Origin: Apostichopus japonicus
Lineage: Eukaryota > Echinodermata > Holothuroidea > Aspidochirotida > Stichopodidae
NCBI RefSeq assembly: GCF_037975245.1
Contig: NC_092576.1
Span: 4,420,001-4,480,000 of the forward strand
Reading direction: 5' to 3'
Length of the DNA stretch: 60,000 nucleotides
Positions 43,892 to 53,892 of the stretch are shown piece after piece. Within the stretch, counting starts at the first letter, position 1, and each line of letters starts with the position of its first letter. The notes under the pieces were generated by a model, which ran no database searches, was not told the origin of the DNA, and saw only the letters and a program-made list of their open reading frames with translations. The position numbers and the translations under genes were made by a program.

Positions 43892-45262
43892 AAATCGTAA
43901 TGAGTTGGAAAATCCAGAACAGTGAACAAATTTCCAGCCTCCACCGGGATTCGAACGCGGGCCTCTTTATATGCGGACACCCTAACCGCTATGCTATGGA
44001 CGCTGATTGTATGTCCAGAAGTTCGAAACCGGTAAGGAAGGTCGTAATTCCACTGTAGGCGTTTGTCACCTGTATCGAACAATACTAGTTCTGTTCTGGT
44101 GACATATTTTGCCTTACTCTAGAGATCAAACATGATGCTTACTAACTCGAAATCATTTGTGATTCCTTAAGCCGGATCTCGATAAAGATACTTTGAGCAG
44201 ACTATATGTTAATGAAATGGAGGTAAACGACAAAGCCAAATGAATTTATATATAATTGAAATCTTAATGCAGGACTATACAATAATGCAGCATACGATAA
44301 CATTACGCTTTGATATACAACATATCACCACAGTATATCAACGTAATGAAGTGCCTTTATATGACACATTTTTATGTACTTGAATTTAAAAACTTATCTC
44401 ATTTCATGCAATTAAATTGAAAACGTCAGCAATCACAATTTTGAAAATAAAATGATCATGCAACAATATTTTGTTATTTTTGTAGCTATTATTTCTTCTT
44501 AAAAAATTCATTGGTCATGTGATCAGTTCATCATGGTTATGTTAGCTCTTTAACGAACCTTACTATTGTTTAAAGTGAATATCCACCTTTCGCTAATTAT
44601 GACTTTAAGATAAAATTTCATATTGACGAATACGTATTGATGTAGAGTACTTTTAAGTTTGAATAAATTATTACCTAAACCCTCTGAAAATTAGGATCAC
44701 ATTTATAGTTCCCTTCTTGTTAGCATTCCATTAAGTTAAATCATGTTCTGTTTTCGTACTATTCAATGTATAGTGATGAATATGCATATGATCGAAACCT
44801 ATACAATTACTCTATCTAATGAGCTTAGATACCATCATGAATACAAAATCCAGAAACAAGGAAAAAACAGTTATGGAGAAACTCCGATACCTTAATCGTC
44901 TTTAAGTGTAAAATAGAAAACAAACCTTTAATTTCCAAGATATTTTCTGTCCAGTTATTTGAACCACAAAAGCATGCATATCTTCCTTCGTAAGTTAAGT
45001 TCACTGAGTTAAAATGCAGCGAAAAATTCGCAGATATGGTAAGTTCTTCACCGAATATGTTCCCTACAGGAACCCTGTTCACAAAGATGACATCTTCGTT
45101 GTACATCCATGTATGCTTATTAATTGTATTTCGACAAGAATAATCCAAATTGAAAGGATCCTTGATAACAATTTCGTGAAGAACAGTGACATTTTCTGCA
45201 TCACCGATATTTAATATTGTAAAAAGTAAAATAGACAATTTGAAATAATCTGGCCAATCCAT
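29584..45262 (-). CDS. Four-Ig-domain transmembrane receptor with cytoplasmic tyrosine-kinase-like pseudokinase
   Basis: Exons in transcript order: 45262-44926, 43443-43129, 42400-42089, 41549-41214, 40240-40129, 39984-39960, 39539-39472, 38125-38037, 37192-37162, 37014-36944, 35406-35239, 34916-34806, 33810-33638, 32678-32559, 31362-31251, 30154-30058, 29841-29760 and 29706-29584. Every junction is in phase, giving 893 residues. The order is signal peptide plus Ig1 (1-112), Ig2 (AICKAEH to VSCTSS), Ig3 (DAMCHTV to VTCRSS), Ig4 (NTTCSAY to VTCIII), a membrane segment at about 448-468, a juxtamembrane tail, then a kinase fold (about 575-850). Catalytic residues are lost: the beta-3 Lys is Ser618 (VVIS), HRD reads HPG (719-721), the catalytic-loop Asn is Lys726 and DFG reads DFC (739-741). 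Structural motifs persist (FAPETW, ESDIWASAVVIWEIL, CWALEASARPT). It is therefore probably a signalling scaffold rather than an enzyme. The last exon, running into satellite DNA, is the weakest call. Confidence 0.85.
32068..32364. mobile_element. hAT-type MITE in a pseudokinase-gene intron
   Basis: Termini CAGGCGCGTAGCCAGG and, inverted, CAGGCCCGTAGCCAGG. The flanking duplication is CCAACT (6 bp, or 8 bp CCAACTCA if two terminal bases were lost). It has G/C runs inside the right end. It shares the internal 'agcgccaccatgagttggcg' segment with the element at 24228-24883 in opposite orientation. No coding capacity. Confidence 0.82.
36395..36930. repeat. Tandem repeat of about 41 bp in a receptor intron
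   Basis: About 13 copies of a unit containing 'catgttaaccacaat' and 'aatttaagagccacttt', varying in T-run length. The array ends only about 14 bp from the donor of exon 36944-37014. Confidence 0.93.
39097..39463. mobile_element. hAT-type MITE inserted at a 5' splice site
   Basis: 367 bp with termini CAAGGGCGTAGGAA and, inverted, CAGTGGCGTAGGAA. A perfect 8-bp target duplication TCCCTTAC lies at 39089-39096 and 39464-39471. G/C runs lie just inside the ends. On the minus strand the duplicated octamer is GTAAGGGA, which is the exact donor of receptor exon 39539-39472. Confidence 0.93.
43840..44008 (-). mobile_element. Short tRNA-headed SINE ending in (TA)n
   Basis: On the minus strand a tRNA-like head begins near 44008: A-box-like 'tagcatagcggttaggg', B-box-like 'gttcgaatcccgg', and 7-bp acceptor-stem-like ends with one mismatch. 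About 50 bp of body follows, then a TA tail (43841-43890). It lies in the intron between Ig1 and Ig2. An intact tRNA gene is unlikely because the anticodon and T stems are mismatched. Confidence 0.65.
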
Positions 45263-45984
45263 ATCTTTGAATCTGACCTCGTTGATATACTATATATTGA
45301 TATAAGATACACTGATAGTTTTAAAGTTGAAATCAAATCAAATTGATATAGAGTCGTGTGTCCATCCAAGAACAATTTACAACTGATCCTGGGTGCAAAT
45401 CTCACTTCGGTGGTTTTCAGATTCGCTTTGTAAGCGATATCAAAATGGCGACCATAGAAATGAAATAAGCTTGTTCATAGAAACACTTAACGCATTGCCA
45501 AAGGTGATTATGAAGTCCTATTGTCTGCCGATTGATAGATACTGAAAGCAGAAATTTACACTATAGTAGAAAACAAGAACTTCAACTGAGAGAATTGTAA
45601 GTTGCCACAATTGAAATTAAACCACATTGTGTTATTAGTTATTGATATATTGAATGACTTGATTTCTCTGAGATTTATTTCATGATCACCTCGCAAACTG
45701 TCAAGCTACAGAGATGATTAACAGTTAAACAAATAATATTACACAACTCTGACGCAGTTAGCACAGGCAAGGGACAAAGAGATATCGAAAGTTTATGACA
45801 ATCTGGGAGCCCACCGAGAAACCGTGAATATGCATTTTATTACGGACAACAATATCAAACTAACATTGGATAAGAAACAGGTTTTCTATTTTCAATGAAC
45901 CAGTTATTTCGTATAGAGTCTTGACGTTACACTTTGAAATTAACGGTATTGGCAGAAAATCTAACCCAACCTTCTACGGTCATG

Positions 45985-46498
45985 AATAATGCGCCCCCCA
46001 AACTTTCTTCCAAAATAGCAAATGTGCCCTTCTGGCAAATAAAATGTGCCCTTTGATGAAGAACTGTCATTCGGATATCTTAAGCCTATTTTAATTTTAA
46101 TATTTATGTTAATTATTTATTTTTAGTCTGTACATGCTATTTTTAAAATGGCATCCATATCTTTTTGTAGCACGGTAAACAATAAACAATCTCAATAAAT
46201 AAAAAATCAATGTTGCAGCTCATTCTACTAGCAGATTATTCTATACTACACCTGGTCCGTCAGTTTAATCCTTAATAAGTTCTAAATTATGGATGGACAG
46301 AAGTACAGATGTAGGTTGTTAGAGTCACGTGCACCATAATAGTATTGATAGCATAGTAACACATCATATATATTTAAGTGATACGGCCGGTGTGTATCGG
46401 TTTAAAGCATAACGAGTGGTGGTTGTGGAATGAGAAATTGCCCCTCTGATGTTGTCCCCCCCCCCCCCCCACTTTTTGGAAGGTTCCTACCCCCTGGC
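45985..46498. mobile_element. Fragments of the hAT MITE family
   Basis: 45990-46065 carries the family's 'aaatgtgcccttctgg' type of sequence. 46440-46498 carries a C run and a terminus whose reverse complement begins CCAGGGGGTAGGAACC. No matching left terminus or duplication was found, so these are truncated or rearranged copies. Confidence 0.45.
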
Positions 46499-47384
46499 TA
46501 GAATTATTGTAGTTAAGAGACTTATACACAAAAATCCTTTTAGCAAAGACTGACATTATGATAGTTACAGAAACCCCCAAAAAAACCCTGAAATATTTCG
46601 CATTCGTAACGTAGGAGGCAGTAATTACGTCCAACAGTTGACATAAGAAGAGGAAGTTTTATGTTTTAATCGAAATATTACATTTGTACACATGATTATC
46701 CGGTGTGATTTAGACACACTTTAGTTATGCATTAATTGATGCATGATACACAATAATAGCTATTATTCTAAACTTTCGTGTTTCTTAACATTTTTCCATT
46801 CTGGCTTGGGGGGGGAGGGCTATCGGAGTGTTTCGAACCGTTCTATTGATAAATATACAATATACCAGCTTACAACATATACAATACATGTTCAAGACAA
46901 ACCCACTCTGCAATTAGCAATTTAACTTAACCATCTATTTTACATTTAACAATCTATTACAAAAGGTTGCTGCGAATTCAGTATACTTTCCTATTCATTT
47001 TACAACGCTGTTTACAATATCACTATATAGTATTTACGTAATGGGATGATTTAATATGGTGTCATAAAAATGAAAAAAGTTATTCAACATACAAACATAA
47101 ATGAGAAAATGAACAATACAGCCAACTAAGCGGTTATTGTGTGTACTACGGATTGTTTTGCGTACTGTAATATCAAAAGTACAGTAACAGTTGTCAATTT
47201 AAAAGTCGTAAAAGTACAACAATTTATAGAAGTTCTGTTCAATGAACACATTTGTACTTGATCCTCTAATCATCCTTCAATGTTTGAACGTTAACGTCAT
47301 TGATGCATGCATCTCATGTTTTAGAACATAACTTTTGACTTTTGACTTAAGTTAATGGAATTGTATAATGATGCTGTTATGATC

Positions 47385-47470
47385 ATATAATAATAAAAAT
47401 AATAATAAAATAGTACTTATATAGCGCGTTCATCCGCAACGCTGCTCGAAGCGCTTTACAGGAAATGAAA
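47385..47470. mobile_element. Retroposon tail fragment
   Basis: An (AAT)n tail followed by 'tagtacttatatagcgcg' and 'gaagcgctttacagg', resembling the 3' ends of the other SINE/retroposon copies here. The rest is missing. Confidence 0.45.
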
Positions 47471-48105
47471 CAATCGTACTTTCATACAATCCAGTTAATA
47501 TCATCTTTGCGTTCAAAGTATACTGTACTAATATTTGCACCAGCTATATTACTATTCTCCAACTTCTTAGATCTGGTAGATCAAATAAGATCAAATTGAT
47601 GGAAATAAGTTCGTAGAAGTGAAACATAAAATGTTAAACCTGAACTACTGTTCGCTGTCAACCACTTTTGAAGTGCTAAAAGCAAACAAAATAACAGAAA
47701 ACTAGGAATATCAACAAATTTCAAGAAGGAAATGTCATTCATTACGATGACTTATGGTAAACCAGTGTTGTAAGGTTAAGGTAAAGCAAATTAGGTGCAA
47801 AACTTGCCCCAACATTATGGACTAGCACGTAGAGCATGCTGTAAATTCTCGTGACTTTGTCAGATGAGAATTAAAAAAAGGCCATAACCTGACTAGAGCA
47901 TATGCAGTGAAGAGTCATGAGGCATATATGGCGATGTTGTAGACCTGTGTGGTTTGAAAAAAATGTATTGAGATCTTTTAAGATTGTTTCGTACGAAACA
48001 GATCCACGGGAAAGACTGCTTTACCAATTAGAAACTATCTGTTTTGACAAAAAGTTGAGGGGATTATGTTTTCAAAATCGATAAAATGAGAAATAAAAAC
48101 CTTAC

Positions 48106-48469
48106 CTTGTACAGTAAGAGAATGTCGAATCTTGACTGACGAATCTATTCCACATTCACATTCGAAAATTCCTTCGCATTGTAAAGTTATATTGGTGACA
48201 AGTAAGGACAAATTTTCATAAATAACATAGTATTCCCCACGTTCATTGTGAAGTGGCACTCTGTTTACAAATAATATGACTTTCTCGAATTTCCAAATAT
48301 GTCTTACTCCAGTGTGAACTTCAGGGCAACAAGCTTCGAATAGAATAGAGTCCATTTCAAAAACTGTATGATACTTTACCGGCATGGTGTTGTCGTTGAG
48401 CAGATATGAGTTTGCAGGAATGACCAAATATCTGTAGATGAGCATAGTTATTATGTGTAGGGAATTCAT
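48106..48469 (-). CDS. Second signal-peptide plus Ig first exon (alternative exon or paralogous gene start)
   Basis: ATG at 48469-48467; the exon reads 121 codons plus one base to a donor (tacaag|gtaagg). It is a clear paralogue of the Ig1 exon at 44926-45262. Shared features are H-x-W, VNRVP, an N-glycosylation-type Asn before SL, and EG-x-(F/Y)-x-C-x-CG. It ends in the same phase, so it can splice directly to the Ig2 exon at 43443, giving 902 residues. It may be an alternative first exon driven by its own promoter, or the surviving start of a second gene copy. The signal sequence is weaker than in the other exon. Confidence 0.7.
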
Positions 48470-49245
48470 GTTTCCTTGATCTCCAAACTCAGCTTAGCTT
48501 CCTAAAGTAACATAAACACAACGTTCACTGATACATCAAATACTAATCTACTGATAACAGCTAATTAACTTTAAAATAAATATTTCTTCCATCAGGGTTC
48601 TGGGCCAATTTTGTTTCATTTTCGGATTTAGCAATGTTTAACTTATAGGAACAATAGACACTCATAATAAATTGAATATTTAATATCCTTTCCGGGTTTG
48701 AACCGTGATCATATGGTTTCTTACTGAAGGCGTTTTAAAAGACAAGCATTTGTGTTTGTATATATATATATATATATATATCCCTGAAAAGTGTAGATTT
48801 TGTTTTATGTAATCAAAATCTTGTATTTAATAAGATGATGAAATACATTGTCGACTCTCTTTCTACATAAATTATGGGGTAAATATTGACCTCTTTAAAT
48901 GTATGGCATTGTTGTAATTACCATTCATTGTAAAACCTTATCAATATATAACTGGACAATCGTACCTACGAGAAGTGTTTCTATTACTTACAGATGATTC
49001 AAGTACAAGTGGAGATCACATGTGCCAAATTCAACTCTTTCTATACTCTTTAGCAACTAATCGGTGAACTTCTACTTGCAAAGTTCAATCTATTAATGAA
49101 AGTTATTCAACCCATATTCTGTTGAATAAAACTGTCAGTATAATTCTTTGTTCATGCCTACCCTGGAAACCATAATATTTTTAATCAAAACAAGTAATTT
49201 ATTCTTCAGATTGACCTATCTATTCGGTTTATTAAAAGTGTTAGA

Positions 49246-49249
<4 letters not shown>

Positions 49250-49295
<46 letters not shown>
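49250..49295. repeat. (TA)n microsatellite at the 5' edge of a retroelement
   Basis: Pure TA tract immediately preceding the truncated reverse-transcriptase frame. Confidence 0.9.
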
Positions 49296-49298
<3 letters not shown>

Positions 49299-49300
49299 GC

Positions 49301-50847
49301 ATGAACACGTCATCCGTCATCGAATGGTTCAAGAACATACAAGACAAAGAGAAATACACCTTCATCAGCTTCGACATCGTTGAATTCTACCCCTCCATAA
49401 GAAGAAGCCTACTGGAAAAAGCCTTAACTATGGCTAAGGAACACACCCACATCTCCAACCAAGACGTACAGATCATAATGCACTCCAGGAAGTCACTCCT
49501 ATTCGACAACGGCACACCTTGGATGAAGAAAGGACACAACGACCTCTTTGATGTCACCATGGGCAGCTACGATGGGGCCGAGGTATGCGAACTCGTAGGA
49601 CTCTACATCCTAAACACACTAGCAAGAGAATATGGAAAGGAATACATCGGGCTATACAGGGACGACGGTCTAGCAGCCTTCAAAAACACCAACGGAAGTA
49701 AGCAGACCGGATAAGAAAACACCTGATCAGCTTATTCAAAGAACTGGGGCTCAACATCACCATCGACTGCAACCTGAAGATCACCAACTTCCTCGACGTA
49801 ACCTTCAACCTCAACACCGGAAAACACTACCCTTACAGGAAGCCCAACGACCACCCAGTGTACATCCACAGGAAATCCAACCACCCACCCAACATCATCA
49901 GGTCCCTACCAGCCTCAATCAGCAGACGTATCTCCGCCATCTCCCACGACGAGGAGATCTTTAAGAAAGCCGCACCAGCCTACGAGGAAGCACTCAAGTC
50001 AAGTAATTACACCGAGGGTCTCTCATACATCGCCCACCAACCAACCAAGAACAACCGAAACAGAAGGCGCAACATCATCTGGTTCAACCCACCCTTTAGC
50101 AGCAACGTAGCCACGAACATAGGAGGCACATTCCTGAAGCTCATCAACAAACACTTCCCGAAGACATCGAAACTGCACAAGATATTCAACAGAAACACCA
50201 TGAAAGTCAGTTACAGCTGCATGCCCAACATCGCCAGCATCATCAAAGGACACAACAAACGTATATCTACCACCCACACATCGAAAGAAAAGGAAGCTTG
50301 CAACTGCCGAAAAAAGGACACATGCCCGCTAAATAGAAACTGCCAGGCATCAAACATCATATACAAGGCTGAAGTGAGAACCACCGACGACTGCAAGACA
50401 TACATAGGCCTAACGGAACCCCCTTTCAAGCTCAGATACGGTAACCACAAGATGTCGCTCAACCACGAAAAACACCAAAACGCAACGGAACTCTCGAAGC
50501 ACATCTGGCAGCTGAAACAGAACAACCAGCCATTCACTATCAATTGGTCGATCGCCAGCAGAGCCAAAGCCTACAACAACGAGTCGAAGCGGTGCAACCT
50601 CTGTCTCACTGAAAAACTCATCATTATCAACGCAGACAAACGGACCCTCCTGAACAAACGCAGAGCTCATATCGAAGTGCCGCCACGAAGAAAAGGTCCA
50701 AATAAACAACTCCAGTCCAACCACCAAACACCGTCAAGGGAACCACACACAACTAAGGAGCGAGCACCGAAGGAAGGCAAAAAAAACCAACAACAGAACG
50801 GACGCAAAAGAGAATACACCAACAGCCGAACACCGAAGAAATTCTAA
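49301..50847 (+). pseudogene. Penelope-like retroelement: RT plus GIY-YIG endonuclease, truncated and frameshifted
   Basis: The first frame (49301-49714) starts inside the reverse-transcriptase palm. It shows motif A (FDIVEFYPSI), motif B (MGSYDGAEVCELVG) and the catalytic YRDDG. Near 49700-49715 the frame breaks (a one-base deletion fits best), and a second frame continues to TAA at 50845. That part has RT thumb sequence, a Cys-rich linker (CNCRKKDTCPLNRNC) and a GIY-YIG nuclease (IYKAEV, then TYIGLTEPPFKLRYGNH). This order, with the nuclease C-terminal, defines the endonuclease-bearing Penelope-like class. The N-terminal RT part is missing. Base composition (C/A-rich codons) differs from the AT-rich surroundings, suggesting a fairly recent insertion. 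Confidence 0.9.
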
Positions 50848-50969
50848 CAAACCCACCAACAGAACGGACGCAAAACAGAATACACCGGCAGAACAATACA
50901 CCAACAATTCTATAATCCCCGGCAAAACACGAGGAACCTATATATTCATGGAGCATAACGTGAAGCTAC

Positions 50970-51333
50970 GAAGAGCGGTGAGGTGGCAGAACGGGAGAGT
51001 GCACGTCTGCAGTACCTGAGGTCCCTGGTTCAAACCTCGGTGTCGACACTGACACCAATTTTCACCCGCTCCTTTCTCGTGGTAGGAAAGTGGCTACACG
51101 TGGGAAGCGGTACTCACGTCCTTCGGAGGGGACGTTAAATTGCGGTCCCGGGAGCAGGACTACACACCCCTGCCTCGTTACTTCAGGGCACTATTCGAAA
51201 AGAGAAGGCGAGATTCGCCGGTGTCTTTCCACGCACAAAAACTTGGAAGCTCAATAATTTCCGACTAAGGATTTCCTTAGTCTGCTGAAGCACCTTCGGG
51301 TGGAAGCATAATACGAGGCATATCATATCTTAT
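50970..51333 (+). mobile_element. tRNA-derived SINE inserted in the Penelope-like element
   Basis: The element is flanked by an 11-bp target duplication CGTGAAGCTAC (50959-50969 and 51334-51344). The head has 'ggtggcagaacggg' as A-box and 'ggttcaaacct' as B-box. The body has 'tccttcggaggggacg' and 'cggtcccggg'. The 3' part holds a perfect 9-bp-arm palindrome (GACTAAGGA/TCCTTAGTC). It is a different family from the two SINEs further left. Confidence 0.88.
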
Positions 51334-51345
51334 CGTGAAGCTACC

Positions 51346-51391
51346 AGTTGTCTGACGATCGCTATAACGCGTGAAACTCCGAGTTACAACT
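51346..51391 (+). ncRNA. Putative type I hammerhead ribozyme in the retroelement 3' region
   Basis: The core CUGACGA (51352-51358) and GAAA (51373-51376) are correctly placed. Stem I is AGUUGU/ACAACU (51346-51351 with 51386-51391, 6 bp). Stem II is CGC/GCG with loop UAUAAC and a U-U mismatch at the 10.1-11.1 position. Stem III is ACU/AGU with a 3-nt loop. Cleavage would fall after U51385. Hammerheads are known in Penelope-like elements. The stem II mismatch suggests this copy may be weak or dead. Confidence 0.6.
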
Positions 51392-51486
51392 ACTAGTGTT
51401 CCACTAGTCTCAACTAGTATCAACATATATTCCGCTCTGTCCACTGGACATAGAGCACTCTGCGCCAAGGTAGACGCCAACCAACC

Positions 51487-51525
51487 AACTCTCTCTCCAC
51501 CTCTCTCTCTCCACCTCTCTCTCTA

Positions 51526-51572
<47 letters not shown>

Positions 51573-51605
51573 ATGTATTTATATATATATATATATATAT
51601 ATACA
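51487..51605. repeat. (CT)n / (TA)n / (GT)n composite microsatellite
   Basis: Consecutive CT, TA, GT and TA tracts. Confidence 0.9.
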
Positions 51606-51609
51606 AAGT

Positions 51610-52700
51610 GTTAGTATAGCTATATATATTTATAGTTTTAGTTTATCTATATATCTATATCTCTTTGAAGAGGTAGTATATTTATTTATATGTAAAAAGT
51701 TAGTATATCTATATATTTATAGTGTTAGTATATCTGAGCAGATATTTTATATTTTTGCTATGATTTATTATGTAATAGATTTACTTTGATCTACCGTAAG
51801 TCAGTCAAACTTGAAACTCATTTTAGTAATTCAACTAAACTTTAGCTCTGCGAGAATTGAATTGCATTTAAAATTGTATTGGTAAGATGAACAAGGAAAA
51901 CGCTTATCAGGAATTTTGGCCTTATTTAAGGAAGATGACGTTAGGTAAAGTAAAAGAGAAAGTTTCATCTGGAACAAACTTGCAATGAAATATTTATCGA
52001 TTACACCATTACTTATATATATTCACTATTTCAATATATGTTGGTTTTATTATTTATAAGTCGAAGACATGATAAAGAATATTTATAGTTAGAGATTAGA
52101 GTAAAATCAAATATGCATGGCTTTATTTAACGTTGATGTATATGCTTTAAAATGGCCAATCAATGCAATATGTAGACTTAAATTTAAAATGGACGTGACG
52201 TCAAATATATTTAACAGCAAGCATATCAATGTACACTGCAATTTGTAAAACAGGAATGTATTAAACCAGGAATAAATTAAATAACTAATTATCTTCGTTG
52301 TTTCAAGCGAGTTGGTCCTAGACCTTTTGCTATTTTTGCTCTATTTTATTCATGTTCCAAATCACATCCTATTTCATATCAACAATAAGCTGGTAATACT
52401 TCAATAAAGTTATTTGTTTGTCAGCTATCTCCTCAGCATCAGCTGAATTCAAACCATTCTAATGTTATTTGTATCGTTTTGGTGTCTTAAAAATCAGATT
52501 TAAATGTTATAACGATATTGCCGCCTTTTTCATTCAATGACTTGTACTACGAATTGAATGAGTACAAAGTTTAACATATAAGTAATGCAGATAACACACG
52601 AACCGTCTGGGTGATCTTTGGACCCGCTTTGCAAACGTTATGTATATGTATTACTAAGTGTGTTGTACGTGTAGTGATCTTTATATACTTTCCTATACTA
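51610..52700. other. Nothing recognisable
   Basis: Very AT-rich DNA between the retroelement and the Ig-NACHT gene; no exon-like signals. Confidence 0.45.
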
Positions 52701-52739
52701 TCCTATACTACATATGTACCAGGTTGACATGAAACTCAA

Positions 52740-52826
52740 CAACTTAACACGTTTATCAAAGGATATCAGAATAACAGTTGAAGACTTAAACGACTACTAA
52801 TTCCTTCACTGAAACGAGATTTTAAG
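52740..52826 (+). promoter_or_regulatory. Candidate 5' UTR exon of the Ig-NACHT gene
   Basis: A stretch ending at 52826 with a consensus donor (tttaag|gtaagt) could splice to the acceptor at 53862 (ttctctatgcag), 30 bases before the start codon. The 5' limit is not determined. Confidence 0.3.
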
Positions 52827-52883
52827 GTAAGTAAACTGAATACATTCAATGTTAAATTTGTAGGGATACTAAATATAAAATAT

Positions 52884-53070
52884 AAGGAATACTAGAAGTT
52901 GAGGAGGGGATTTAAGAGGGTTATGTGATAAGGGGATTCTAATAGACTGGAAGGAACAACGACATATATAAGGGATACTGGAAGTTAAGGAGGGACTTAT
53001 GAGGGTAATGTGATAAGTGGATTCTAATTAATTGCAAGGAAGAACAACATACATAAGGGATACTGGAAGT
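52884..53070. repeat. Two tandem copies of an 86-bp unit
   Basis: Copies at about 52884-52969 and 52970-53054 share 'atgtgataag', 'ggattctaat' and 'ggatactggaagt' segments, followed by a partial third copy. Confidence 0.8.
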
Positions 53071-53324
53071 ATGGACATGCATAGCTATTAAACAAATATA
53101 CAAAAACTTCTGTAAAAACTATTCAAAGTACATACACATGAAGGATTTGAAATAAATGTGTGTATGACAGACTTGTATAGAAGATTGCACGTGTTCTTGG
53201 TGATAATATTTAACACTTTGTAGTGATGCTCAATGTTTTGTTATTGTAATGCTTTGCCTCAAGAATAATGATTATCATAACACCTTTTAGGACGAGTTCC
53301 TTAAATGTGTTTCACAACTCAATT

Positions 53325-53328
<4 letters not shown>

Positions 53329-53392
<64 letters not shown>
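53329..53392. repeat. (TA)n microsatellite
   Basis: TA tract with one interruption, upstream of the Ig-NACHT start. Confidence 0.9.
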
Positions 53393-53892
53393 GATCATTG
53401 TACCGACTTGAGGATACAAATGGAAGTAGCTAAATTATTATCTAAGCGAGCAAAGCATCTCAACAAATTCCAAAACATTAATAGGTCGTATGGCACTTGT
53501 AATTATGATTCAAGATTAGGCAGGACGTAACCAATTCGTGCCACTGTTAGCAACTTAAAAACAGACATTCAACTCAACAAAGATATTTCAAATCGAAAGT
53601 AGCAATTAGTACTATATGACGTGTTACATGATATTGCAGAAATATCATATATAAGTCCAAAGGTCGTTGATTAGCAGAGAACCGATAAAACCAGCACAGT
53701 AAATAGCTTACTGTTCCTACATGTGTAACCCGCGATGCCTGGCGTCAAACCTGAAGTAGGCTATTAGTCATATTATACATAAAGTATGGGAATTTTCGAT
53801 ATTTTTCAAAAACAATAAAGTTGACGCAATTCAGTATTTCTACTTACTATTTCTCTATGCAGATGTGTCTATAAAAAGCTTTAATAACAACA

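Noticed and set aside
43930-44008. A tRNA gene on the minus strand
   Set aside because: A- and B-box-like sequences are present but acceptor, T and anticodon stems are mismatched and the sequence runs into a body and TA tail, so it is called a SINE.
50007-50956. Several minus-strand frames of 60-118 codons
   Set aside because: Shadows of the plus-strand Penelope-like reading frame.
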